From Mesorhizobium sp. C432A (GTDB lineage: Bacteria; Pseudomonadota; Alphaproteobacteria; Rhizobiales; Rhizobiaceae): a DNA stretch of 64,000 bases. Where the stretch lies: NCBI RefSeq assembly GCF_030323145.1, contig NZ_CP100470.1, forward strand, positions 2,397,001 through 2,461,000, read 5' to 3'. Of this stretch, positions 47,381 to 58,129 are shown piece after piece (within the stretch, counting starts at the first letter, position 1; every line of letters starts with the position of its first letter). Both the position numbers and the translations under genes were made by a program. The notes under the pieces were generated by a model, which ran no database searches, was not told where the DNA came from, and saw only the letters and a list, made by a program, of their open reading frames with translations.

Positions 47381-48826
47381 CTATCGAACGAGGATGTTGC
47401 GGAATTGCCACGGGTCGCTTTTGTCGAGGTCCTCGGGAAACAGGCCCGGACGGTTATCGAGCGGCGTCCAGTCGGTGTAGTAGCCCTTGACTGGTCCGAG
47501 ATACTGGGACTGCACTTCCAGGCAGCGCTTGTAGTCCATCTCGTCGGCCTCGACGATGCCGGCTTCGGGGTTTTCCAGCGCCCAGACCATGCCGGCGAGC
47601 ACGGCCGAGGTGACCTGCATGCCGGTAGCGTTCTGGTAGGGCGCCAGCTTGCGGGCTTCGGCCAGCGACAGCTGCGAACCGTACCAGTAGGCGTTCTTGG
47701 CATGGCCGTAGAGCAGCACGCCAAGCTCGTCCACGCCGTCGACCAGCTCGTTTTCGTCAAGCACATGGTGGACCGGCTGCGGCTTGCCGGCAGCGCCGAA
47801 CATTTCGTGGAGTGACAGCACGGCGTCGTTGCAGGGGTGATAGGCATAGTGGCAGGTCGGGCGGTATTGCACCTTGCCCTTCTTCGACCGCACGGTGAAG
47901 AAGTCGGCGATCGAGATCGCCTCATTGTGCGTCACCAGGAAACCGTATTGCGCGCCCGGCGTCGGGCACCAAGAGCGCACGCGGGTGTTGGCGCCGGGCT
48001 GTTCGAGATAGATCGCAGCCTTGGAGCCATGCTTGTGCTCCTTGCCGTTCTTCGGCATCCATCTCTCATGCGTGCCCCAGCCGAGCTCGGCCGGCTGCAG
48101 CCCTTCCGAGATGAAACCTTCGACCGACCAGGTGTTCCAGAACACGTTCATCGGCTTCGGCTTCTTGGTGCGCTGGGTGTCGCGCTCGGCGATGTGGATG
48201 CCCTTGACGCCGGCCTTCTTCATCAGCTTCGCCCAGCCGTCACGGTCGTCCTGCGCGGGTTCGGAAAACTCGAGGCCGAGGTCGCCGGCAAGGTTCAGCA
48301 GCGCCTGCTTGACGAACCACGAGACCATGCCCGGATTGGCGCCACAGGTCGAAACCGCGGTAGCGCCGCCGGGCTTGTCGTGCTTCTCCTTGATCAAGGC
48401 TTCGCGCAGCGCGTAGTTGGTGCGGCTGGCATTGCCGGCCTTGGCGTCGAAATAGAAGCCGAGCCACGGCTCGACGACGGTGTCGATGTAGAGCACGCCG
48501 AGCTTGCGGCAGAGCCGCATCAGGTCGACCGAGCCGGTATCGACCGACAGATTGATGCAAAAGCCCTGGCCGCCACCATTGGTCAAAAGCGGCGTCAGCA
48601 GTTTCTTGTAGTTCTTCTCGGTCACGTGCTCCTGCACGAAGGCGATGCCGCGCTCGTCGAGCAGCTTGCGGTCGGTGTCGAGCGGGTCGATGACCGTCAT
48701 GCGAGACTTGTCGAATTTGAAATGGCGCTCGATCAGAGGCAGCGTTCCCCGTCCGATCGAACCAAAGCCGATCATCACGACAGGGCCGGTGATTTCACCG
48801 TAAACGGGCCAGTTTTCATTCGCCAT
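47381..48826 (-). CDS. hss: Homospermidine synthase
   Basis: The ATG at 48826 gives 481 residues beginning MANENWPVYGEITGPVVMIG. The NAD-binding loop is MIGFGSIGRGTLPLIERHF. Later blocks VSTCGANPGMVSWFVKQALL and TVVEPWLGFYFDAKAGN are characteristic. The enzyme makes homospermidine, the main polyamine in many rhizobia, from two putrescines or from spermidine plus putrescine. It stands alone in the leftward direction. Confidence 0.95.
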   Translation of the reverse strand: MANENWPVYGEITGPVVMIGFGSIGRGTLPLIERHFKFDKSRMTVIDPLDTDRKLLDERGIAFVQEHVTEKNYKKLLTPLLTNGGGQGFCINLSVDTGSVDLMRLCRKLGVLYIDTVVEPWLGFYFDAKAGNASRTNYALREALIKEKHDKPGGATAVSTCGANPGMVSWFVKQALLNLAGDLGLEFSEPAQDDRDGWAKLMKKAGVKGIHIAERDTQRTKKPKPMNVFWNTWSVEGFISEGLQPAELGWGTHERWMPKNGKEHKHGSKAAIYLEQPGANTRVRSWCPTPGAQYGFLVTHNEAISIADFFTVRSKKGKVQYRPTCHYAYHPCNDAVLSLHEMFGAAGKPQPVHHVLDENELVDGVDELGVLLYGHAKNAYWYGSQLSLAEARKLAPYQNATGMQVTSAVLAGMVWALENPEAGIVEADEMDYKRCLEVQSQYLGPVKGYYTDWTPLDNRPGLFPEDLDKSDPWQFRNILVR

Positions 48827-48953
48827 TTTATCGAGCACTCCTTCAAGCAACGCGCCAAAACGGCCGTTCGACCGCCGCGCGACAAACCATAGATCATTGT
48901 CACAATAAAGCGAAAAGCAGGGATAAGGTTAGTTCCCGACGGCGCAGATGCGC

Positions 48954-50194
48954 CTACGGTTCGAGCAGTTTCGCGAATTCCGGTGTGAACAGCGCTTGTG
49001 CTTCGGAGACCGGCATTTCAACGAGATCGTCGCCGCAAGCCTGGATGACGTTGGGCAAACCTTGCAGCCCGAAGACCAGAACCTGCCTGTCGCCATCGCG
49101 TTTCAGGCTGGCGCCGAGATAGTCGCCGATCAAATCGTCGATGCCGCATTCGGCCTCGTAATCCACCTCGGTCTGGTCGCTTGGCTTCTTGCGCTTCTCC
49201 TTGACGAAGGTGGCCAGCGAGGGGCCTGGCTTGCCGTCGACCGTATCGGAAAACATGTCGTGAAGGGTAAGCAAGGCGCCACGGCGCACGTCCATGACAT
49301 AGGCGTCGGAATAGTTGTTCGGATGCGCACCGCCGCAATAGAGGCTGCCGGATTCCGACCAGCTCATCAGCTTCGGCGTCAATGACGTCACTTTGGACGT
49401 CGTGTCTTCATAGCCGCCAAGCGAATCGTCATCCATGCCCTCCATCGGCGGCCCGTCGTGGAAACCGGCATATTGCAGCGCCGCGCACGTCAAGGCGCTG
49501 AGGCTGTCATGCCAATGGCGGTTCTGCAGCAAGGCATTGGCGGCTTCGATCGGCGCCCTGCCGGCGAGATCGACGATGCGCGGCCTGGCGAATTTGGTGC
49601 GCGGATCGGTGACATAGTTGTAGGCTGCATCCGGCCAACCTTCCTTGGCGTCTGCCTTGGGCGCAAAATCCAGCTTGAGATAGTCGTAGGGCGATGCCGC
49701 CATGGTGATCGGCGCATCGTCGCCCGAGAATGTCATGTCGGTGAAATCATAGAGATCGCGTGGCGTCGTCGCCGGCGTCTCCGTCTGGGCACGGCTGGCG
49801 ATCCTTGTCAGCTTCAGCGGCAGGGTCTTTTTGGCCGTCCAGGTGCCTTCCAGCGTCTTGCCCTTGTCGGCGGAACTCAACCGCCAGACGGCGCCGATGG
49901 GTGGAGCCTGGCCGTCGCCGCACTTCTTGGCATCGCAGGCTTCTTCCTCGGCCAATTGAAGGCGCCCTTGCTCGACTTCGCCTGCAGAGGAATATCGACG
50001 CCCTTGGAGCGGTAGAAATAGCGCGCCGCCAGTGCCTCTCCAGCCGTCGCCGGATCACCGGTAAACTCGACGACGATGTCGATGTTGCCGAGCTTCCCCG
50101 CATAGGTCACCGGTTCCGCATGCGCTGTTGCCGGCAACGCCAGGAATGCACCGAGCAGGACGGCTAGCTTCAGAACATGTCGGATCATCGTCAC
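48954..50194 (-). pseudogene. Frameshifted DUF3298/RsiV-like periplasmic protein
   Basis: Two overlapping frames make one protein. Frame one (50194-49877) starts MTMIRHVLKLAVLLGAFLAL, a signal peptide, and runs through GKLGNIDIVVEFTGDP. Its sensible sequence ends near SSKGAF at about 49960. Frame two (down to 48954) resumes at once with AEEEACDAKKCGDG and contains ESGSLYCGGAHPNN and FTPEFAKLLEP, as in DUF3298 proteins. A one-base loss near 49957-49962 explains the break. No slippery heptamer is seen. It may be a true pseudogene or a sequencing error. Confidence 0.75.
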
Positions 50195-51114
50195 TCCTTA
50201 GCCATGGTTTGCAGGCGTTGCACCAGCCGGTCACGGTCTGATGTCATCCCCTTGTAGTCGAGTTGAGCCTCATCCAGCGCCTGCAATTGCGCCGCGAAAG
50301 AGGCGGCAAGCGTTGCCCGGTCGGGATGCCGCGCCAGCACTTTCAGCGGGTCGAGATGGATGCGGATGGTGAACAGGATGTCGCGCGACAGAGGCAGTTT
50401 GCGCAGCGTCTGGCGCTCCACGCGGATGAAGGCATGGGTGTTGACGTCGCCGTCGGGAAATCGCGAGGGGCGCCTGGTGGCGCGGTCGATGCGCTCGACA
50501 TTGGAGAGCGGATGATAGAGCGCGTCGCCGGCCTGGATCGACCAGTTGAAGCGTTCGACAGCCTGACCCTGCAGGCCGTCGAACATGCGGTTGATGAGCT
50601 CGGCCGGCCTGGTGCCCGGACCGAAGCCGGGCACCGGTGCGTGGATCTGCTGCAGCGGCCGGCCGAATTTCTCGACCAGCGACCAGGATGACGGGAAGCA
50701 CAGCGAGCCGGCGGCGAGTCGCCAGCCCGTGTCGTCACGGCGCATCAGGATCAGGTCTTCCTGGACGAGCAGCGACGCTGCGACCAGCGGGGCATCGGGG
50801 AAGGTGGCGTCAGAGTCGGCTTTGGCGCCAATGACCTCAACCCCGGCATTGGTGCGCCGGTACATCCCGGGAAATGTCGACAGCAGATGTGCTTCGATGA
50901 GGCCGCGCACTTCGCGCTGGGCGTCGCGCGTGCCGTCTTCCTCGACAAACACCTTGTCGGGGATTTCGGCATACAGCCGGCGCTTTTCGGCGAGATGGTC
51001 GAAGAGATACCGGTCGACCTCGATCCACTTGTCGAGTTCGAGCGGCTTCAGCCCGATGGTGAAGAGCTTTGAGGAGCCATCATAGGGCGTGTGCGTGGGC
51101 TGACGAGAATTCAT
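50191..51114 (-). CDS. DUF3445 heme-dependent N-demethylase-like protein
   Basis: The 307-residue protein matches the DUF3445 family: YDGSSKLFTIGLKPLELDKW near the start, LAAGSLCFPSSWSLVEKFGR, and RFNWSIQAGDALYHP. Family members are described as heme-dependent oxidative N-demethylases that strip methyl groups from small amines. The substrate here is unknown. Its stop overlaps the start of the frameshifted downstream gene, indicating a transcriptional unit. Confidence 0.85.
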   Translation of the reverse strand: MNSRQPTHTPYDGSSKLFTIGLKPLELDKWIEVDRYLFDHLAEKRRLYAEIPDKVFVEEDGTRDAQREVRGLIEAHLLSTFPGMYRRTNAGVEVIGAKADSDATFPDAPLVAASLLVQEDLILMRRDDTGWRLAAGSLCFPSSWSLVEKFGRPLQQIHAPVPGFGPGTRPAELINRMFDGLQGQAVERFNWSIQAGDALYHPLSNVERIDRATRRPSRFPDGDVNTHAFIRVERQTLRKLPLSRDILFTIRIHLDPLKVLARHPDRATLAASFAAQLQALDEAQLDYKGMTSDRDRLVQRLQTMAKE

Positions 51115-51166
51115 GCTTCGCTAGAAAGTGTCCAATGCCGGCGGTTATTCTCGCAGCCGCTTCGTA

Positions 51167-51829
51167 TCAGGCCAATGTTGCCGGGATCAAGCCGCGCAGA
51201 GAATTGCCGACGAACAGTGTTTTGGCGGATTTCAACTCGTCATAGCTGTAGATCGCCTCCTGGGCGCGGCCTTCGTCCAGCAGCTCGGCGCGCAATACGC
51301 CAGGCAGCAGGCCGCAGTCGAGCCTGGGTGTCATCAGCATGCCATCACCGAAATCGGCGAAGACGTTGGTGATGGTGCCTTCGCAGATTTCGCTGCGCTC
51401 ATTTGCGAGCAACACTTCGTCGGCCTGGGTGATCAGATATTCGGAGCGGGCGTGAGTGTAGACTTGCCGCCGGCCGGTCTTGTGGCGCAGCAGCGTGTCG
51501 GTGGAGGAGAGCCGCACCCGTGCCAGCTGCAGCCGCCAGACCTTGTCGGCGGCGAACGGCTCATAGGGCTGGACCGAGGCGGTCACTTCGCCATTGCGCT
51601 GCAGGACGAGCCGGCTGCGCAGCGCCTTTTGCTGCGCCCCGATAGTATTCGCCAGCACCTCGCCGATCCGCTGCGGATCGCAGGCAAAGCCGAGTTCTTC
51701 CGCCGAGCCGTAAAGGCGCGCGAGATGGCGTTCGAAGCGCAGAAAGCCCTGGCCGGGCTCCCAGCGCATGGTCTCGATCAGCTCGAAATCGGCGGTGTCC
51801 CCGTCGCGAAGCGCGCCTTCAGCAGACAC
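51167..51829 (-). CDS. pabC: Class IV aminotransferase, probable aminodeoxychorismate lyase
   Basis: The GTG at 51829 has AGGAG eight bases upstream and gives 220 residues overlapping pabB by 52 bases. The PLP fold-type IV pattern is seen in FLRFERHLARLYGSAEELGF, RQVYTHARSEYLITQADEVL and ICEGTITNVFADF, with the lysine expected in LRHKTGRR. Coupling to pabB indicates release of pyruvate from aminodeoxychorismate to give 4-aminobenzoate for folate. Confidence 0.82.
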   Translation of the reverse strand: MSAEGALRDGDTADFELIETMRWEPGQGFLRFERHLARLYGSAEELGFACDPQRIGEVLANTIGAQQKALRSRLVLQRNGEVTASVQPYEPFAADKVWRLQLARVRLSSTDTLLRHKTGRRQVYTHARSEYLITQADEVLLANERSEICEGTITNVFADFGDGMLMTPRLDCGLLPGVLRAELLDEGRAQEAIYSYDELKSAKTLFVGNSLRGLIPATLA

Positions 51830-52923
51830 TCCTGATACTCCTCTTGCGCCGTCGAATCGAAGACGACGCCGCCGCCGACATTGTAAACGGCCTCGCCACT
51901 GGAAAAGAGCGATATGGTGCGGATCGCCACCGAAAAGCGCATCATGCCGGCAGGCGCGATCCAGCCGATGGCGCCGCAATAGACGTCGCGCGGTGTCTCT
52001 TCCAGCTCGTGCAGGATTTCCATGGCGCGGATTTTCGGCGCGCCGGTGATCGAGCCACAGGGAAACAGCGCGCCAAAGATTTGGCGGATGCCGAGATCAG
52101 GCAGAAGCTTCGCCCGCACACGGCTCACCATCTGATGGACGGTCGGGTAGCTCTCGATGCGGAACAGTTCCGGCACTTCCAGCGTGCCGACCTCGCTGAT
52201 CAGCGAGATGTCATTGCGCAGGAGATCGACGATCATTCGGTTCTCGGCCTGGTTCTTTTCGTCGCTGCGCAAGAAGGACTTCAACCGCGCGTCCTCGGCC
52301 TTGGTCGCGCCGCGCGGTGCGGTACCCTTCATCGGATGGGTTTCGATCATGCCTTCGGCATTGATCTCGAAGAACAGCTCGGGCGAACGCGACAAGACGA
52401 TGGGATCGCCGAGCGAAATCAGCGCGCCATACTTGACCGGCTGGCGTCCTGTCAGTGCGTCGAAGGCAGCAAGCGGATCGCCCGACCATTGGGCACGGAC
52501 CGGAAAGGTCAGGTTGCCTTGGTAGCAATCGCCCTTGCGGATGTGGTCGTGAAGGCGCGCGAAGCGTCTGGCGTAGTCCTGAGCGGACCAACTGGCCCTG
52601 GCGTCGAAGATGGGGCCATTGGTGGCCGGCGCATCGTTGCGCGGCACGGCCTCTTCGACCGGAGCATCGAAGACACCCAGACAAACCAGTGGCGCGCGCC
52701 GGCCTTCAGGCAGCAGCGGCACCAGTTTCGCTTCGAGCAGATAGCCCGCTTCGTAGGAGAAATAGCCGGCCAGCCATTTGCCGGCATCGCTCGCCGCCTG
52801 CGCGGCCACCAGCGCCGGCAGAAATTCCTTGGCATCATAGGCAATGATGATGTCGGCCGGGTGGTCGAAGACCAACTGACGGCCGCTTTCATCGTTGCGG
52901 AAAATGGCAGAGGGCAGGGGCAT
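51778..52923 (-). CDS. pabB: Aminodeoxychorismate synthase component I
   Basis: This 381-residue chorismate-binding enzyme has SYEAGYLLEA near the front, VKYGALISLGDPIVLSRSPE, THPMKGTAPRGATK and LFPCGSITGAPKIRAMEIL, the family's signature blocks. It aminates chorismate to 4-amino-4-deoxychorismate using ammonia from PabA, which is not in this window. It overlaps the downstream lyase gene, giving a two-gene folate unit. Confidence 0.93.
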   Translation of the reverse strand: MPLPSAIFRNDESGRQLVFDHPADIIIAYDAKEFLPALVAAQAASDAGKWLAGYFSYEAGYLLEAKLVPLLPEGRRAPLVCLGVFDAPVEEAVPRNDAPATNGPIFDARASWSAQDYARRFARLHDHIRKGDCYQGNLTFPVRAQWSGDPLAAFDALTGRQPVKYGALISLGDPIVLSRSPELFFEINAEGMIETHPMKGTAPRGATKAEDARLKSFLRSDEKNQAENRMIVDLLRNDISLISEVGTLEVPELFRIESYPTVHQMVSRVRAKLLPDLGIRQIFGALFPCGSITGAPKIRAMEILHELEETPRDVYCGAIGWIAPAGMMRFSVAIRTISLFSSGEAVYNVGGGVVFDSTAQEEYQECLLKARFATGTPPISS

Positions 52924-53030
52924 GGGGCTCGGGTGCTGCGGTCGATGACGCCAGAACCGCTCTATATGGAGGCCGGGCGGCGTGCAATCGAGGGAGCGGC
53001 GTCGCAGGGCGCAAAGACAGTGGCGAATGC

Positions 53031-53062
53031 AAAAACAAAGACGGCGCCCGAGAGCGCCGCCT
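53031..53062 (-). terminator. Terminator after the HhH membrane protein gene
   Basis: On the minus strand GGCGGCGC and GCGCCGTC form a near-perfect stem followed by TTTGTTTTT, 25 bases past the stop of the gene at 53087. Confidence 0.82.
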
Positions 53063-53086
53063 TCTGGTTATGTTGCCGATGACAGA

Positions 53087-53803
53087 TCAGCTGTTGTTGG
53101 CGGTCCCGGCGCTCGGGAATTGGCGTGCGAACTCCTTTTCGTCGCCGGCGGCAAGCAGCTTGGCCTGCTCGACCCACTTTTCGCGGGCGATGCGGCCGTC
53201 GAAATTCAGCGTGTCCTCGATGCGCTTGACATCGGTCGCGGTCCAGCCGGCGATCTGCGCGTAGGTCGTGACGCCAAGGCCCTTGAGCAGTTTGTCGTTG
53301 ACCGGGCCGATACCGATCAGGCGGCGCAGATTGTCGGCCTTCCCAGCTGCCGGGGCGGCCTTCTTCGGGACGGCGGCGGGCTTTGAAGCCGCGGCTTTGG
53401 GCGCGGCCTTGGCGGCGGCAGGTTTGCTGGCCGCTGGTTTTGCGTCCGCGGATTTGGCCGCAGCTGGTTTGGCCGCGGCGGGTTTGGCGGGGGCCGGTTT
53501 CGCGGCCGGGGCGGACTTGGCCGTTGCCGCTGTCGACACCAGCGCGGCCGGCGCCGAACTGGAAGGCTTGGCGGATGGAGCCGATGTTTCACGCAGCCGG
53601 CGTTCGAGATCGGCGCGGGTCTTGCCGCAGGCGTCGAGTTCGCCGGTCAGGCGGTCGGCGTCGGCGCGCAGTCTGTCCCGCTCGCTGCGGGTGCGGTCGA
53701 GATCGCCGCGCAGGCTGTCAAGTTCGCCGCGCAGCCGGCCCCAGATAAACCAGCCAACCAACACACCTACAAGGAACGCCAGGACAATGTAAAAGAAGGT
53801 CAT
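53087..53803 (-). CDS. Membrane-anchored helix-hairpin-helix protein
   Basis: The 238-residue protein has an N-terminal membrane helix (MTFFYIVLAFLVGVLVGWFI), a short coiled coil, an Ala/Lys/Pro-rich linker of about 80 residues and a C-terminal domain. That domain contains NLRRLIGIGPVNDKLLKGLG and TYAQIAGWTATDVKRIEDTL, a helix-hairpin-helix seen as an extension in NADH-quinone oxidoreductase subunit E. The linker resembles histone-H1-like DNA-binding tails. It may tether DNA or a respiratory complex; the role is unknown. Confidence 0.75.
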   Translation of the reverse strand: MTFFYIVLAFLVGVLVGWFIWGRLRGELDSLRGDLDRTRSERDRLRADADRLTGELDACGKTRADLERRLRETSAPSAKPSSSAPAALVSTAATAKSAPAAKPAPAKPAAAKPAAAKSADAKPAASKPAAAKAAPKAAASKPAAVPKKAAPAAGKADNLRRLIGIGPVNDKLLKGLGVTTYAQIAGWTATDVKRIEDTLNFDGRIAREKWVEQAKLLAAGDEKEFARQFPSAGTANNS

Positions 53804-54217
53804 CGTCTCTCTCCAGTCGGATCCGTCCGCCGCCGTCCCAAGTCATGACCTTGGCAGATCGGATCATCCAATGTGGTTCGGCGGCTCAGGGAACAGCCGG
53901 TCTGTCGTCGAGTGTCGGCGTTCGGCTTTGCCGCCCATTGCCAACCGTCGCTGTCGCATTCGTCAGACCGCTGCCATGGGCCGGGATGCTGTCCGGCCTT
54001 AAGCCGCGCGCCCGGCTGAGCTTCGGTCGGAAAGCTATCATACGGCTTCGGGAAAGCTAACGGAAAATTTCGCCGGAGAGTTATTCAAGAACAGGTATTT
54101 AGAACAAGAACAGCGCTGCCGTCACATGCATCCCGGCTAAACTGTTCTGCGATTCTGCAAAGTCGAGGCCGCTGCTGAACCTGCCACTCTGCGCCATCGG
54201 TCCAATGGGTGCGCGCA
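53804..54217. other. Gene-free region, nothing recognised
   Basis: This 414-base stretch lies between two leftward genes. I see no convincing coding frame, RNA or strong palindrome. AGAACA occurs repeatedly near 54088-54112 without clear arrangement. Promoters for the 53803 gene should lie at its left end. Confidence 0.5.
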
Positions 54218-56062
54218 TTAACTGTCGAGCGCTTCCAACTCGTCGATCAGGCCGCCGATCACGCCAAGCCCGATCTGCCAGAAGGCGGGGTCGGTGGCGT
54301 CGAGGCCGAAGGGCGCGAGAAGCTCCGAGTGATGCTTGGTGCCGCCGGCGCGCAACATCTCGAAATACTTATCCTGGAAGCCATGCTCAGCGTTCTGGTA
54401 GACCGCGTAGAGCGAGTTCACCAGGCAGTCGCCAAAGGCATAGGCGTAGACGTAGAAGGGGGAGTGGACGAAGTGCGGGATGTAGGTCCAGAAGACCTCA
54501 TAGCCCTCGCGCAGCTTGATCGCCGGCCCCAGGCTTTCGGCCTGCACCTCGAGCCAGAACTGGCCGAGCTTGTCGGAGGTCAGTTCGCCGTTCTTGCGCT
54601 CTGCATGCACCTTGCGCTCGAACTCGTAGAAGGCGATCTGGCGCACGACCGTGTTGATCATGTCCTCGACCTTCTGGGCGAGCATCGCCTTGCGCTCGCG
54701 CTTGTCGGTGGTCTGGTCGAGCAGCGAACGGAAGGTCAGCATCTCGCCGAACACCGAGGCCGTCTCGGCCAAAGTCAGCGGCGTCGAAGCCATCAGCGCG
54801 CCCTGGCCGCCGGCCAGCACCTGATGCACGCCGTGGCCGAGCTCATGCGCCAGCGTCATCACATCGCGCGGCTTGCCCATGTAGTTGAGCAGCACGTAAG
54901 GGTGCGCCGAAGGCACGGTCGGATGGGCGAAGGCGCCGGGCGACTTGCCGGGCCTGACCGGCGCGTCGATCCAGTTGCGGTCGAAGAAGGTGCGGGCGAT
55001 CTCCGCCATGTCGGGGGAAAAGCGCTGATAGGCCGACAGCACAGTGTTCCTGGCGTCGTCCCAAGGGATCACGGCCTGCGGCGTCTCGGGCAAGGGGGCG
55101 TTGCGGTCCCAGTGGTTCATCACCTCCATGCCGAGCCAGCGCGCCTTCATCGCGTAGTAGCGATGAGACAGGCGCGGATAGGCTTCGCGCACGGCCGACG
55201 CCAGCGCATCAACCACGCTGCGCTCGACGCGGTTGGCGAGATGGCGTGAATCGGCGATGTCCTCGAAGCCGCGCCAGCGGTCGGAAATCTCCTTGTCCTT
55301 GGCCAACGTGTTGGTGATCAGCGTGAAGGTGCGCAGGCTCTTGCGGAAGGTTGCGGCCAGCGCTTCGGAGGCGCGGCGGCGGACCTCCCCATCGGCGTCC
55401 TGGAGGCGGTTCAGCGCCGGCTCCAGCGTCAGTTCCTCGCCGTCTATGTCGAAGCGCAGATCGGTCATCGTCTCGTCGAACAGCCGGTTCCAGGCACCGC
55501 GTCCGGTGATCGATTTCTCATGGAACAGCTGCTCGACCCGGTCCTCGAGCTGGTAGGGCTTGTCCATTCTGAGGTCGAGCACCCAGGGGCGGTAATGGGC
55601 AAAGCCGGCGTCGGCGGCGAGGGCGGATTCGAGCGCCTTGTCATCGATCAGGTTCAGTTCCAGCGCGAAGAACAGAAGATGCGCGCTGGCGTCGGTCATC
55701 TTTTCCTGGATGTCGCCATAGAGCTTTGCGCGCTGCGGATCGGCGGTGTTGCCGGCATAGATCAGGCCGGCATAGGAGACGATGCGGCCGATCAGTTCCT
55801 CCAGCGCCTCATAGGCTGTCAGCGCCTCGCCAAGCCTGCCGGCGCTGCCGCGCTCGGCCTCCGCAGCCAGTGTGCCCTTCCAGCGGTTCTCGAAGGCGAC
55901 GGCATCGGCCGCCGCCTTGGCAAGGTCGCGCTTCAGTTCGGGTGCTTCCATGCCGGAATAGAGATCGGCGAGATTCCATTCCGGCAGGTCGCCGAGTTCC
56001 GCCGCGCCCTGACCGGACGCTACCGCCGCAAGCTGCCGACCGAGAATCCTGCTCATCAACAA
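54218..56062 (-). CDS. pepF: Oligoendopeptidase F (M3 family)
   Basis: The 614-residue zinc peptidase has the HELGHGVHQVLAGGQGALM motif near residue 405, with the downstream glutamate region ETASVFGEMLTFRSLL. The N-terminal half is the helical PepF/M3 domain. It cleaves short peptides in the cytoplasm. Tandem Mets (56062 and 56056) leave the exact start open by two residues. It is divergent from the sigma-54 regulator gene. Confidence 0.93.
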   Translation of the reverse strand: MLMSRILGRQLAAVASGQGAAELGDLPEWNLADLYSGMEAPELKRDLAKAAADAVAFENRWKGTLAAEAERGSAGRLGEALTAYEALEELIGRIVSYAGLIYAGNTADPQRAKLYGDIQEKMTDASAHLLFFALELNLIDDKALESALAADAGFAHYRPWVLDLRMDKPYQLEDRVEQLFHEKSITGRGAWNRLFDETMTDLRFDIDGEELTLEPALNRLQDADGEVRRRASEALAATFRKSLRTFTLITNTLAKDKEISDRWRGFEDIADSRHLANRVERSVVDALASAVREAYPRLSHRYYAMKARWLGMEVMNHWDRNAPLPETPQAVIPWDDARNTVLSAYQRFSPDMAEIARTFFDRNWIDAPVRPGKSPGAFAHPTVPSAHPYVLLNYMGKPRDVMTLAHELGHGVHQVLAGGQGALMASTPLTLAETASVFGEMLTFRSLLDQTTDKRERKAMLAQKVEDMINTVVRQIAFYEFERKVHAERKNGELTSDKLGQFWLEVQAESLGPAIKLREGYEVFWTYIPHFVHSPFYVYAYAFGDCLVNSLYAVYQNAEHGFQDKYFEMLRAGGTKHHSELLAPFGLDATDPAFWQIGLGVIGGLIDELEALDS

Positions 56063-56201
56063 TTACCTTCTGGAATCAAGGGGAAAGGACAAGCCGGTCA
56101 AATCCTAAGGAATTCGTTCACCGGGTTTTTTGAAACCTTGTTTAGAACCCTGTGCCAAGATGATCCATGGGAATTTCCCAGGCGGGCAACTCAAATCAGT
56201 C

Positions 56202-57740
<1,539 letters not shown>

Positions 57741-58129
57741 ACGCCGAATTCCACAGCTTGCCAACGCAAGGCCGGGACCAGCTTGCCATGCCACATCCGG
57801 CGCTGCATAAGGGTTGGGGCGGGAATATGGCTGATGCGGACAGCGTTGTTCACGCATTAAGGCCAGCGGTAACAGATCGTGTAGCGGGAAAAGGCTGAAT
57901 CTTGATCTAAACCAGCAGTTTACCAAGAAATCCTGTGTATTATTTTTGACGGGATATCGCCACGGTGTTACCGCATTTCGGCTTCAATAAGCGATGATTA
58001 ACCATTAGGATCGATATTCGGATGTGAGAACCACGCATCCGTTTGGACAAATCCGGGGACAAACGGCAGCCTGCAAGGCCTTTTGATTTGAACAAAGTCG
58101 AACGACACAGAAACGGGCGGCGCGATCAC
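57741..58129. other. Gene-free, partly AT-rich region
   Basis: This 389-base gap between two rightward genes contains AT-rich stretches near 57920-58010 suitable for a promoter of the downstream gene. A TTG-started extension of that gene reaches 58043 but lacks a ribosome site. No RNA or strong palindrome was recognised. Confidence 0.5.

Noticed and set aside
49950..49965. Programmed ribosomal frameshift in the DUF3298-like gene
   Set aside because: No slippery heptamer or adjacent stem-loop is seen at the junction. A plain indel explains it.
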